Positions 15,705 through 26,876 of a DNA stretch of 64,000 bases are shown here, in pieces. The stretch comes from Gongronella butleri (Eukaryota > Mucoromycota > Mucoromycetes > Mucorales > Cunninghamellaceae): contig JAIWZP010000070.1 of assembly GCA_025201375.1 (NCBI GenBank), positions 62,001-126,000 on the forward strand, written 5' to 3'. The translations under genes and the position numbers were made by a program. Under the pieces are notes generated by a model. The model saw only the letters and a list, made by a program, of their open reading frames with translations. It made no database searches and had not been told where the DNA came from. Each line of letters opens with the position of its first letter. Within the stretch, counting starts at the first letter, position 1.

Positions 15705-16386
15705 AAAAAGCAGAACAATAAACAGAGTCTGGATAGCAGTCTTATTTTATCATATCACAAAAAATGGAGTCCACTTTTTTGTTTTTTTTTGGCTCAGCAT
15801 CATATATCAAGCCCACACATGTAACATCTCACCTTTAAGTCTATGAATGGCAAGAGGAGACGCGCCTCGCACACAGTTTTCGCGGCTGTAAGCGCTGATT
15901 TGAGCCAATTTGCACTGATTTTAAAAAATGGGCGAAACGAGGCCGCGTCGAGAATTTTGAAATCGAGGTTCTCAGATTTCCACAAAACCTGGCCGCAGTA
16001 TAGATCCCTTTTAGTGAGCGTCAAAAATGCCAAAAAAAAATAAAAAACGATGGGTCGTTGCTCAATTCTGAGCAAAGTGCGTATACATGTTTTTCTTTGA
16101 GCGCGTCGCGCGTCGCGCGGGGCAAGAAAGCGCGATGGCACTGATCCGACGCATCCATCAGGTGATCGTAACCGCGGAACACAAAATACAGTGCCGAGCG
16201 ATCGCGTCACGCATCTGTGTCACGCGCAATCACGCTTCGAAAATCATGCAAAATGAAGGCCTCGCAGACCCGGCTTTTTCACGTCAACTTGAGCCTGCTC
16301 TCTTTGCCATCTCCGTGACGCAAATACGCGTCAGCTCTTGCTCTTGCTGTGGAACCAGCTTCGGGGACTCTGCGACGCGTTTTCGT

Positions 16387-16478
16387 CAACTTGGTCCTTG
16401 CACCAAAACAAGACCGAAAACAATTGTCATTTCAACTTGGTCCTTGCACCAAAACAAGACCGAAAACAATTGTCATTT
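16387..16478. repeat. Perfect 46-bp tandem duplication
   Basis: Two identical, directly adjacent 46-bp units (16387-16432 and 16433-16478), each beginning CAACTTGGTCCTTGCACC. The lack of any difference indicates a recent event. Confidence 0.9.
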
Positions 16479-17548
16479 ACGGCCCAATGCCCAAGCCGAC
16501 CTCGGCGCTGATGCCGTGTTTGTTCGTCTTCCTTTGAACCCTGTCACGGATCAAAATAGGAAAGCAATTGGAGCACTTTGATTTTCCAATTTTCCCCATT
16601 CTGGGTGTGCTGTTATGAAATCGTAAAATGTTGGGTTTTTGAGGCACGAATCTTTTTAAATGAATAAATAATAACCTTTATATAAATGTTAGTGATCATG
16701 CCATAATCATTGGTTTGTCAATGCTTACCACGAGGCAGTGGTTTAAAAGTATTTCAAATATAAAAAGAGACGATAAAGAAAGAAAAAGAAGGGAAATAAT
16801 ATGATCATAGTGGAATTGGGGAAATATAAGAAAAGCTAATCATAGTGATGGGAAATTGGGGGATCAATTGGCAAGGACCAAAAGAGAAAACGTCCTAAAG
16901 CGCTCAAATCGCGTGTTTGTGCCTTCCCTTGTCAGGTTGTCCAGGGATTTTGACCATTTTTTATCCCGGCTGCTGCTGGCCAATCAACGATCGCAGCACC
17001 GCAAGGCCGGGCTCAAACAAAAGATTGGCGCGATCTTTATGACGCGACGCGAGATATCAGCCAATCGGCTTCCAGGACACCCATGAAAAAGTTGAAATGG
17101 ATGTTTTTATCGCTTTTGTGCATTTTACTTGTGTCTAATGATGATGCATTAAAATAAAACTGATATCATTTGAGAGCCAAGAAGTTGCATTATCATCTAT
17201 CTGCGCAGAGCATATTCAGGTACCTTGTCGCTTCGAGAGCAATTCGCGCATATCGAATGCAGCAGCAGGCGATTGGCACTGCTGCTGTAAAACGCTAGCC
17301 TTGACTATCGAATACATGGGCCCCAGAATCACGCCGCTGTGTATGATGACACTCATGCATAAATTTGACCCATTTGGATGCAAAGCCTATTTGAATCAGC
17401 CCGATACTAATCTTTGAAGCGATTTTATCCTGCCTTGGGTTCCGAGAACGGACATTGAAGCCAGCGATCAAAAAAGGAAAGTTTGAGTAAAAAAGCTAGT
17501 AAAAGGCATGCAGTGCGGAAAGCAGTTCTCATAAAAGTCCCTCTCCAA

Positions 17549-17591
<43 letters not shown>

Positions 17592-17633
17592 CTTTTCCTT
17601 CTTCTTGCTGTTTGTTATATTCATACGCACGCC

Positions 17634-18472
17634 ATGAAGGACTCGCTCCCTTTGCTTCATTCTGACCGCCCACGGCGCCGCCAACGCTCATGGCTGCCTT
17701 TGGCCGCTGCAACATCGCTTTTTGCTATTGCCTGCTTCACAATGGCACGCTATTTGCCGACCGTCACTTTGCACACTGACTCGCTCGTCGCCGACAAGCT
17801 GACTGTGCAGCAACAGGACGGCGAGGCCGTCGTTCTTCCCGGCATTTCCGCGTCATCCATGGAATATGGCCTTGCGCAATGTAAACGCATCCAAGAGCAT
17901 CAATTGCCCACCAACGCGACGCGTCGCCGCCATCGCAACCCGCGCGCCGCAACCGACGACGCGGTCCTCATCACCAATGCCTATCTCTGGCTCGGCGACC
18001 ACTATCAGCACGGAGACATTCTCATTGAAAAGGGTTTGATTCAAGCCGTGGGAACCAATCTTTCCTCGCACGATGCCACAATCGTCGACGCCGAGGGTCG
18101 GCTCGTCACACCAGGTACAAAAAAAAAAAATAGTGTGAGGCGAAACAAAGTTCTTCTCATGCAGGAACAATGATTGTCCCAGGAATTGTCGATATGCACT
18201 CACATATGGGTGTTGAGGGCATTCCCAACGTGGCTGCCAACACAGATGGCAACGAAATGACCGAGCCAACCACGCCATTTGTAAGCCAAAAGATGCCAAC
18301 CCCGTGGCCATTGAGGGCTCAAGACGCCTTTTTTAATCATTTCTTGGCAGGTGCGCGTGCACGACGCCATTGATCCCAGCGACCCTGGCATCAAATTGAT
18401 TGCAAGTGGTGGCATCACAACCACGCTGGTGCTTCCTGGTACGAAACAAATGAGTCTTGTCTGGATGTCATC

Positions 18473-18503
<31 letters not shown>

Positions 18504-21444
18504 GGTTTGCAGGTTCCGGCAATCTGATGGGTGGCGAAGCAGCTGTGGTCAAATTGCGTCCTGTTGACACGCTTTCCGTGTACGACATGTTGATCAGTGC
18601 GGGTGTGGAGGCACAGGACGAAGAAGCCGTCCATCGCTATATGAAGATGGCTTGTGGCGAAAACCCCAAGCGCTACTATGGCAGCATGAACAAAATGCCC
18701 ATGACTCGTAAGCAATTCTTGCTCTGACGCGAGCAGTGCACGCTCAATGCCTTTTTTTTTTTTTTTTTTCTGTTCTTGGTATTCAGGCCAAGGCGAAGCT
18801 TATCTCTTCCGCAAGCGATTTGCCGAGGCACAGGCTCTTGTGCGTGAACAAAACGACTGGTGCGATGCTGCACACCATTTGCAAGACCAGGGCGGACGCC
18901 TGGCCACACCGTTCCCCGAAAAAATCGCGCTCGAGAGCCTGGCGGCCCTGCTCCGGGGAAAAGTCAAGCTTAACGTTCATTGCTATCTTAGTCAAGACAT
19001 TTCATCAATGATCCACCACTCGCTTGAGTATGGCTTTGAAATTGCTGCCTTCCACCACGCTCTCGCCGCCTGGCAGGTCCCCGACATTATCAAACGCGCA
19101 AAAACAAACATCACCATTGCCACTTTTGGCGGTAATTCGTTCTTTTTTTGCATCGGCCCTATTATTCACCATTCAACTCACGCGTCGCCTTTTTTACTTG
19201 CTTAGACATGTGGGGCTACAAGGTAAATAGCCGTCTTTTATTCTGGCAAACGCGTGCAATGGCTAATTTCATGCCTTTTTCTCAAATAGATGGAAGGCTG
19301 GAGCACCAATGTGCATGCACCCAACATCCTGACAGACGCAGGCATCCCTGTGGCTTTCAAATCGGTGAGTATCCCAGAGAAAGAAACAAAAAAGATGCTT
19401 TTTGCTCATCTTTTTGCTATTTTTTTTAGGATCATCCGGTGATGAATGCTGTAAGACCGCGTTTTTTTGAAAAAAGCGATTGGGCCTGAGCTGAAGATCA
19501 TCCATTGTCTAGAGGGATCTCATTCATGAGGCACAAAAAGCATATCATTATGGATTTGACGAGCACAAGGCATTGTCGGCCGTGACAAGTGTCCCCGCGC
19601 ACGCTCTCGGCGTGGGCCATCGTGTCGGAAGGTAATATGATATTTCTTGCTAGCGACGAGTACAATGGATTCATTTTCTTTTCTGGCCAGTCTCAAGGAA
19701 GGATTCGATGCTGACTTGGTCATTTGGGAGCGACATCCGCTTCGTTTGGGTGCTCGGCCTGCCAAGGTCATGATTGACGGGCAATGGCTCGATTTCACCA
19801 AGCGCTGGGCCAAGGAAGTGCAGGACCGCTTTGACGACAGCTATCTGATGACTGAGCGCGACGACTTGCCTCCTCCCGGCAATGTTGATCTTCCAGAGCG
19901 GCCCAATGTCACGATGCGCTTGGAAGACCACGGCATGAACAACCCGCTTGCAATCACCGACGCGTGTGGCAAGGACACAAAGTCATTTGTGCTGCGCAAC
20001 ATTGGCCATCTCGTCATGGGCCCCGACACCAGCTACCAGGCACAACAAGGTGAGATTTATCTGATTGTCAAGGATGGTGCTGTTGTGTGCGCTGGCCACG
20101 ATTGCGACCGCAAGCAGCAGCAATGGCCCGCCGAAAGCCCCGTCTTTGATGTCCAGGGCGCCACCATTTTGCCTGTAAGCTCATTGTTTCGCTTCAAAAC
20201 GAGTTTTTTTGCATCCATTGACACGTTTTCTTCCATGGATCGCGCATTTATTAGGGCCTTATTTCGGCGGGCGTGCCCATGGGTATGATTGAAATCCAAT
20301 CCGAGTCGGACACAATGGACGGCCTGACTCATCACGACGTCAAGGATGATTCGCTTTACAAATCCATTGCTCGCGGCGTCGATGGCATCAAAATGGGCGG
20401 CCTGCACATGCACAAGGCATATCAAGCTGGTAAAACACTGCAATGCTCTTTTTTTTTACACGCACTCAATTGCTCAATCGCTTACATTCAACCATATTAG
20501 GCGTGACGGCCACGATTTCGCAGCCATTGATGGGTTCCGGCCCCCTAGCGGGTCTCTCGGTGGCCGCGCGCATTGGTGTTCAAAAGACTGGTAAGAAGAA
20601 TGGCTGTTTGCAAAGGCCAAAAAAAAAAAACCAGCAGTTGCATGAATTTCAGCTCATTTTTTTCATTTCTTCTCGATTTTTTTTCATTTTTTTGCGTGCA
20701 GTGCTGGATCACGACGACGCCATTATCCGAGACGAGGCAGCTTTGCACTTTGAAATCACGCACGATGCCCCACTGACCGTGTCTCAACAGATTGCGGCAA
20801 TTCGCAGCCTTTTGGTCGAGAGCGACGCGTCCCAAAAGCAAAATGTGTTTGTGCGCGCCTTGCAGGGCACGCTGCCGGTCGTCGTCGAGGTCAATAACAA
20901 GGACGAGATTGCCGCTGTGATCCGCCTCAAGCAGCAATTGGTGGCCGACGGCCACGAAAACGTGCAATTGATCATCCTTGGCGGCGCAGAGGCGTATTTG
21001 GTGGCTGGCCATCTTGCCAAGTGGCAAATCCCCGTGCTTCTCATGCCCGCGCGCTGCTACCCGGCCACATACGCGCAGCGCCAGTGCCTGCCCGGCCATC
21101 CGTTCACAAAGGACACCGGTCTGGACATTTTGCTCCGCCACAAGGTGCAAGTTGGCCTCGCCAGCACGGATGTTGACAATGGCGACGCACGCAACCTCAT
21201 ATGGGAAGCCGGCTGGAACCTCGCCCACAATGACAAGCTCGATTTCCAAGCTGCTGTCGGCCTCGTCACATGGAACATTGCAAATATGTTTGGTCTCAAG
21301 GATGTTGGTCAGCTCACCGTCGGCGGGCCTGCCGACTTTGTCGCCTATAATGGCAATCCGTTTGAGTTTGGGACGCGCGTCCTTCTCGTTAATGGCGGAG
21401 CGCACGACGGACCTCTATGTGTCAATGATAAGGATGTTTTTTAG
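17634..21444 (+). CDS. Membrane-anchored tandem amidohydrolase (imidazolonepropionase/CE9-like)
   Basis: Thirteen exons join in phase to 982 residues: 17634-18114, 18165-18280, 18351-18438, 18513-18707, 18787-19131, 19206-19222, 19290-19364, 19430-19450, 19513-19631, 19691-20174, 20255-20429, 20501-20590, 20702-21444. A short cytosolic N-terminus precedes one hydrophobic segment (SWLPLAAATSLFAIACFTMA, residues about 19-38), giving a type II membrane protein. Two amidohydrolase-like domains follow. The first has the metal motif PGIVDMHSHMG, a histidine strand VKLNVHCY, EIAAFHHA, and a late KSDHPV, all as expected for a metal-dependent hydrolase. The second begins at about residue 640 with GLISAGVPMGMIEIQ where the H-x-H motif should be, so it is probably catalytically dead and structural. 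Substrate cannot be read from sequence; amide or N-acyl hydrolysis is likely. The H/D of the late metal site sits on a 21-nt exon. AATAAA is at 21496. Confidence 0.85.
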
Positions 21445-21803
21445 CTTGTTTTGCAACATTTCATGAGAAGATGATCTTGTGCAAGACGCCAGGAAAATAA
21501 ACATAATTATTTGTATGCTTTTTTTGATACGCGTGGCAGAGCATCCCTACCAAATTCGGTGCAAAAATGTAACATGTTGAAAGCACCTGCAGTATTGAGT
21601 CTCTATAGAATGAGACCAGGTTCATCGATAGACGGCAAAAACTCCCAGAAAATCCACTTTTTCAGCAAAATCTTTAATGGCGCTTTGCTCGACAACAGTC
21701 TAGCCGACCTGTCGTTTTTATTTTACTATGATACGTAATTGGTGCATTATTATGATGGCAAAGGGATGGCACGAGGCATAAAAAATTGGAGCAGGGGGAA
21801 TCA
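21445..21803. other. Convergent 3' intergenic region
   Basis: About 360 bp between the ends of the amidohydrolase gene (plus) and the CUE gene (minus). Apart from the polyadenylation signal nothing was recognised. Confidence 0.5.
21496..21501 (+). terminator. Polyadenylation signal AATAAA of the amidohydrolase gene
   Basis: AATAAA lies about 50 nt after the stop codon at 21442-21444 and is followed by AT-rich DNA. Confidence 0.55.
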
Positions 21804-23060
21804 TTAATGTGTTGCGGCTGCTGCGTGCACCAGATATCGATCTCCTTCGACGGGATCGATCAGGCGATCGAATTCGCGCGATTCATACGCGGGTGGTGGC
21901 AGCGCAATGTCCTCATTGGGAGCCAAGGTGGGCGCAGATGGCGTGGCAGAGGTGAATGGATTTGTGGACGCAGGTTGATAAATGACAGGCCGCGGCGGCA
22001 CAGGGCGAGATCCAGAAGAAGGCATTGGTGGTAGAGGCGCGCGCATCGAGGGCGGCACGTATGGCAGTGTGGACGTGGAGGCTGTAGAAGGTCGGAACGG
22101 GTTGTTTCTGTCAAAAAAAAAAAAGGAAATCAATGAGCAAATGCGTGGCATCTTCACGTCAACCTCACGTACGAGCTTGCCAAGCCATAGGTCGAGTTCA
22201 TGTCGTTGGCGTGGGCCATCACGCGATCGCACAGCGAGCTTGCAGCCTTTTTGGCAACTAAAAAAAGAAAAAGGGCGGCAATTAGCTCGGGTAGCCCATT
22301 TGACGCGATTCACGTGTTTGGGCATGCTGAATTTTGCGCTGTTTGAGCTTGCTTACCCACTTGACCTTCCTGGACGGCCTCGCGCACCGTGTACCCATCC
22401 AGGCAGAGACCTAATTGCGATTCAGGGGTGAGTGGTGATGTCATTTTGCGAAAAAAAATAACAAAGCAGGCCCTTACGTTGAAAATCACCAATCAAGCTT
22501 GGTTTGGATCGAGAGTATGTGTTGTTGTTTCGGGTATCTACAAGCAGAGGCATGAGTTTGGCATTCAATTGCTCGGCTTTTTCAAAAGCTTACCATCAGT
22601 GTAGTAATCATTGCGTCGTGAGCTGCAATTGCCTCGCTTCTTGCTGTGTTTGCGTCTGTTTCGATCCTCGGCAATCTCCTGTCGCCACGCATCCATTTCC
22701 TCGCGGAAGCTGCGTTGCTGACGAGCCATTGGCGGCCGCTGGAGCGAGAAAAAGGGGCGTGTCAGCCCAAAAGCTTGGCTTTTCTTTTTTTTTTTTTATT
22801 ACCGTGGATGTGGATTGCTGGCCAACAGGCATCGATGGACGGCTGGGCAAAGGTGGGAGAGAAGGCTGTGAGGTGAAAGCGGGCTGCGAAGCGCAGCGGG
22901 AGTTTGAGGTCATATTGGAAGACAAGGCGAGTAGCCTGTCGAACGTCTCGTTCATATCACCGCGCTCTTCGTGCAGGGTGCGCTCGATAATGCGTTTGTC
23001 AATGGCCGGGAAAGCCTCTTGAAGCGTGGCGACGTTCGTGGCGAGAAACGGGTTCGACAT
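21804..23060 (-). CDS. CUE-domain protein with PPxY and NPF motifs
   Basis: Six exons (23060-22803, 22738-22594, 22537-22490, 22410-22357, 22257-22173, 22107-21804) join in phase to 297 residues. Residues about 5-45 form a CUE domain (NVATLQEAFPAIDKRIIERT, then a segment ending NETFDRLLAL), which binds ubiquitin. A Pro-rich linker, a basic helix (REEMDAWRQEIAEDRNRRKH) and a small helical segment follow. The C-terminal tail contains two NPF tripeptides (NNPFRPS, TNPFTSA), typical ligands of EH domains of endocytic adaptors, and PPPAYE, a PPxY motif recognised by WW domains of Rsp5/Nedd4 ligases. Together these suggest an adaptor in ubiquitin-dependent endocytosis or membrane-protein sorting; this is inference from motifs. 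The start is the ATG just before the CUE domain. Confidence 0.8.
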
Positions 23061-24036
23061 AGCTTGAAAGCACGCGAGTGTGAAGGTTAAAAAAAAAGAA
23101 GTGAGGGAAGAAAAAAAAAAAAAGAAAATGCTCGTCGGTCTTTTTGTACGCCGGCCAAATGCAAAAGAGGCCGGTGACGCCAAGCTTGAAAAGGAAAAAA
23201 AGCCAAGACGGGTGTCGCACATCCGGGATCCCCTTCCCCAAATCTTTTTGCCACACGAAATCAAAAAGACACAATGGACCTCTTCCAAGACCGAACCTTC
23301 TCAGCAATTAAAATAAACCTGGGTAGACGGAAATGGTTGTCCTTTTTTTCATTTTTTTTTTCTTTTGCCACACCAACACTGTTGTTTTTACCCTTTTTCG
23401 CTCTTGGCAAGCGCTTGCCTTGGGAGCATAGCTTGTGTCACCTGCGTGCGGATCAGCCAGATTGATCATCAATTGGCCGTGATTGCAGAAAAAAAAAAAA
23501 AAAAAGCTGCGCTCGCCAAGCCAGCAACGTGACACTAGCAAGGCAAGGGTCCGCCATCGCCCCAAGGCGCCATCATTCCTTGTCATGCATCCCCATGCGC
23601 TCGAGTATGGATCGGCCGGCGTACGCAAATTAAAAAAGAGCAAACTGAAAGCTCACTGGATGCCAAACGTTGAGAATTAATGCGCGACACCCCTATTTCC
23701 TTTTTTTCATCGCGCTTGCTCCCCTTTTTTCGGCGTGCTTTTTCCTTGAACATTGATTGACAGCCGTTTAAAACGCGTGTTCGAATCCTCATGACATCCA
23801 TTGAGCATATTTAGAATACATATTTTACCTTTCAGGAGCGCAATTCCTGTTTTTTTTTTTATCAGAAAATGGGAGTGGGACTTTTATGCGATCATCTTCT
23901 CCTTGTTGCAAATGACGATGATCCCCCTCCCTCGACTGATTCAATAAAGCATTTAAAAACGAGGACTTGATCCGCCTTTTCCTTTTTTTTTTTTTTTTTT
24001 TTTTTTTGCAATTTATTGTAAAACTTGCACGGCAAC
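23061..24036. other. Divergent intergenic region, T-rich
   Basis: About 980 bp between the starts of the CUE gene (minus) and the secreted-protein gene (plus). It holds homopurine/homopyrimidine runs (A-rich near 23085-23127, T-rich near 23342-23363, A run near 23489-23505) and a T run at about 23981-24007 ending 30 nt before the secreted-protein ATG. No gene was recognised. Confidence 0.5.
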
Positions 24037-24819
24037 ATGTACACAAGACTATTGACTGCCGTCGTTGCAGCATTGACGGTGTTATCACATGTGGATGCCA
24101 TACCTGAGATTGAGCATGATCTGTCCAATGTGAATACAAATGGTGAGTGATTATCTTTATTGTATTTGCGTGTACGTGGTCTTTTGTGCAACCCTGCAGC
24201 CCATTGACTGTGTCTTTTGTGGACAGATTGCCGTTTTTTCCAGGCACAGCAGTGTGTTTCGGACTGTCCAGCGGGATACGTGGCCATCCAACGCAATGGT
24301 TGCCTAAAGTCTTCGTCAAACCAGCAATGTTGTGCTGTGCAATGCTGCCGTTCGATGAATGGCGCGAATGAGAATGAGGCCGAAGAGCACGATACCAACC
24401 CCGGCATGATGATGGGCGGCGGAATGATGCAGGCGAGCGCGCCTCGTCGCGGTGCACCTGCAGTGCGCGTCAGCCGGCCCGCGGCTAAGCAAGAGCGTGT
24501 TGCACCGGTGCGCGCGTCTACAAACGCGCCTGTGCGTGCCACCACCCTGAAAGTCGCGTCCAGACCCGCCGCGCAAGTCCAGGTGCCTGCTACGCAGCCT
24601 GCTGCATCAGCCCCTGCAGCCGCGCCTGTCGCAGCCTCTGCACCAGCAGCCTCTGCACCGGCCGCCGCCGCCGCCGCACCCCTTGCAGTCACCTATGATG
24701 CGCAGCCCGTCGTTTATGCCGAAACAGATCCGTTTTACGGCGCCTCGGGTGCGTACATGGATCCCAATGCCGCGTTTTACAATCCAGGCATGGTAGGCAT
24801 GTACATGGACGAGCCATAA
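24037..24819 (+). CDS. Secreted small cysteine-rich protein with Ala/Pro-rich tail
   Basis: Two exons (24037 to about 24142, and from about 24228 to 24819) join in phase. The first 21 residues (MYTRLLTAVVAALTVLSHVD then A) are a good signal peptide. A compact cysteine module follows with eight cysteines in about 40 residues (DCRFFQAQQCVSDCPAGY, NGCLKS, QQCCAVQCC). The rest is a Met/Gly patch and a long Ala/Pro/Val/Arg low-complexity region, ending in Tyr/Met/Asp-rich sequence. No enzyme motif is present. A cell-wall-associated or extracellular structural role is the simplest reading; an effector role cannot be excluded and is not shown. The T-tract leader and an AATAAA at 24896 bracket a compact gene. 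Confidence 0.75.
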
Positions 24820-24895
24820 TGATCTTTTTTGTTCCTTCTGGATCCGCTCGTTGCGCGTGGGTCTCCCTCTTTTCCCTCCCCTTTTACCCATTCTT

Positions 24896-24901
24896 AATAA
24901 A
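24896..24901 (+). terminator. Polyadenylation signal AATAAA of the secreted-protein gene
   Basis: AATAAA is 77 nt downstream of the TAA at 24817-24819, within a T-rich 3' region shared with the convergent FUN14 gene that ends at 24981. Confidence 0.6.
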
Positions 24902-24980
24902 TCCTTGTGCGATGTCTTTTTTTCTCCTTTTTTTGCATTTATTAGGATCCCTTTGTGAGGTTTCTATGGAATCATGACTT

Positions 24981-25909
24981 TCAGCCATAGCGTATGCCCC
25001 CGTACAGACCGGCCAAAAAGGTGGATTTGAATTGGATGTTGTGAGTCAAGAAGCCAACAAGGCTGTTCCACTTTTTTTGAACGTGTTTGAACGTGACGCG
25101 TCCATCCTTGCCTGCGCCCATCCCATCATTGTATCGACCCTCAATACGATCCCAATTGACCGTGATGTACCCATTGAAAGACATGTACTATGCAAAAAAA
25201 AAAAAAAGAAAGAAAGAGGGGGCGCGTCGGCTTTTTTTTTTTTCTATATGATCCCAATTGCCCCTCTCTTTAGCTCTTGTGCCTCCCTCCCTTACTTGCA
25301 AAAACACAAAGCCAAGACCGACCATGAGCGCAAAAAGCTTGCCGACCTTTTTGATCAGGAACCCAGTGCAGAGCCCCATCACCAAACCAAAGGAAAGCTC
25401 GCCTTTTTTAATCAATGGCGAGCGCTGGCGGACCGCCACGGGCTCGGTGTCGACATCAATGTCAAACGCAGGGGGAGGAGGCGCGCCTGAAGAACAATGA
25501 AAAGACAAAAAAAATGGAGAAAAAGGAGAAAAAATGAGCTTTCACCGCGTATGTCATATACATCATGCGCACAAAAAAAAAAAAAAAGGGCCGCGTCTTT
25601 ACCCTGGCAATGCACAATGGGCTTGCGCCACAGGCCTGCACCAAGCGTTGCGGTGGTTGCCGAGGCAAAAAGGCCCGACGTCCGCACAATGGCCAAAACA
25701 GATACGGGTCGCTTTGGTATCGCGGAAAACGACCGCGCGAGCCCTAAAGTGCGCGTGGAAATTGGATAAAAACGACGTAAAAAAGGGGTGAGGACACAAA
25801 AAGGGAGGTTACCTTGCGTCGGGGGGCGTGCAAAGGCCAGCGGGCGCTGCAAACCAAGCTGTGTGCACCCAAGGGTAGGTCTCAATGGTCTCAGCACTCT
25901 TGCAAACAT
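24981..25909 (-). CDS. FUN14-domain mitochondrial outer membrane-type protein
   Basis: Four exons (25909-25813, 25743-25603, 25486-25296, 25187-24981) join in phase to 211 residues. The FUN14 fold is seen in the C-terminal half: KGELSFGLVMGLCTGFLIKK and VGKLFALMVGLGFVFLQY form two hydrophobic Gly-rich segments, followed by YITVNWDRIEGRY and a last segment FLTHNIQFKSTFLAGLYGG. In animals FUNDC1 is a mitophagy receptor in the outer mitochondrial membrane; fungal members are less well defined. The N-terminal about 90 residues are Arg/Pro-rich and look like a mitochondrial leader plus one hydrophobic segment. No clear Atg8-interacting YxxL was identified at the N-terminus. Convergent with the secreted-protein gene. 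Confidence 0.85.
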
Positions 25910-26201
25910 GATAAAAGGATCGCAGCAGATTGACAGGGGAGGGTGAGGAAAAATAAAAGAGAAAAAAGGCGCGAAAAAAGTCGACCTAAAAGGTGTTGGA
26001 TGAAGGGCCGCGGCGGACATTGATTTTCTCCGGCGGTCGCGAGTCCAATTGGGACGCTCGCGCGGCACAAAAGGCATGAACGGATGAATTGTGAAAAGGC
26101 CATGCATAATAGGACGGTGTCAAGCTTTATTCACGTCGTAAAAAAAAAAAAAAAAGAGAGAGAAAAAAAGAAAAAAAATGAAAAAAAGAGTGCTTATGGG
26201 A

Positions 26202-26876
26202 TTAGCTGGTAAGCTCCATGAGGATTTTGCAGTCGACGCGGCTAGGAGGGTAGCGGTAATCGGCAGAATGCATGCGGTTCCAAAGATTGTAGGCGTGACG
26301 GGGCACGAGGGGCGAGTTCATGTGGGCGGTCAATTCCTCCAAGGAGGTGATCATCCAAGGATTGCGCCAGTCGCGCAGAACATAGCCAAAGCCCAGGTTG
26401 CAAAGGCGCGTGGCAAGCTTTGCATAGCCAAAGTGGGCTCGTTGCTGATGGTATCGATTGCGTGATTTTGAAGTGTGGAATTGATCGAGCCACGGCGCGT
26501 CATTGGTATCGTCGTCCATGGTCACGAGGGTGGGTGAGACATGCTGGTATGAATGGGGGAGGTATCGTGCGCGCGAGGGCACAGGGAGCTTGTTGTTGGT
26601 AGTAACGCGGGTCGTTTTCTTGATGGGTGCGCTTTTTTTCAGGACATCCGCGTAAGACGAAGGGGCAGGGCGCAGAGGCGCGACATGAATGGCGGCGCGG
26701 TCCTTGTCACCTTGCTCGGAGTCGCTGTCGTCGCACGTCACCAACATGTAATCGTCCAATTCGGCGTCCGCGTCGTCTGCGACCATGTGCCAATCGCACA
26801 TCCCCGTCAACGCTGGGAATTCATGATCATCATTGAACCACGCGAGCACAACATTAGTGGGCTGGAGGGGAGACAT
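26202..26876 (-). CDS. Unrecognised acidic protein, 224 aa
   Basis: A single frame of 224 residues. The N-terminal third is Asp/Glu-rich (HMVADDADAELDDYMLVTCD), followed by a basic linker containing SYADVLKKSAPIKKTT, then a more compact C-terminal half rich in aromatic residues and histidine (APWLDQFHTSKSRNRYHQQR, LCNLGFGYVLRDWRNPWMI, HAYNLWNRMHSADYRY). I do not recognise the family. The compositional order, without low-complexity decay in the last 100 residues, favours a real folded domain. The start used is the first Met with an upstream region of repeated A/G-rich leader; the frame is open a further 24 codons upstream in low-complexity sequence. No membrane segment. Confidence 0.6.
   Translation of the reverse strand: MSPLQPTNVVLAWFNDDHEFPALTGMCDWHMVADDADAELDDYMLVTCDDSDSEQGDKDRAAIHVAPLRPAPSSYADVLKKSAPIKKTTRVTTNNKLPVPSRARYLPHSYQHVSPTLVTMDDDTNDAPWLDQFHTSKSRNRYHQQRAHFGYAKLATRLCNLGFGYVLRDWRNPWMITSLEELTAHMNSPLVPRHAYNLWNRMHSADYRYPPSRVDCKILMELTS

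Larger units (their letters stand above)
15641..17633. other. Intergenic, about 2 kb, no convincing gene
   Basis: Beyond the 3' end of the C2H2 gene and the T-tract leader of the amidohydrolase gene (T run 17557-17589), only short frames occur. The best, 16087-16581 plus (164 codons from an internal ATG at 16135 or a start at 16087), has an Arg/Ala-rich N-terminus and contains a 46-bp tandem duplication; it resembles no family known to me and is not called as a gene. Confidence 0.5.

Noticed and set aside
16087..16581. 164-codon frame as a DNA polymerase subunit-like gene
   Set aside because: A vague resemblance of a helical segment could not be supported by any motif, and a recent tandem duplication inside it argues against constraint.
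23755..23800. GTTCGAATCC word resembling a tRNA T-loop
   Set aside because: The bases on either side cannot form the T stem, and no anticodon or D arm could be placed on either strand.
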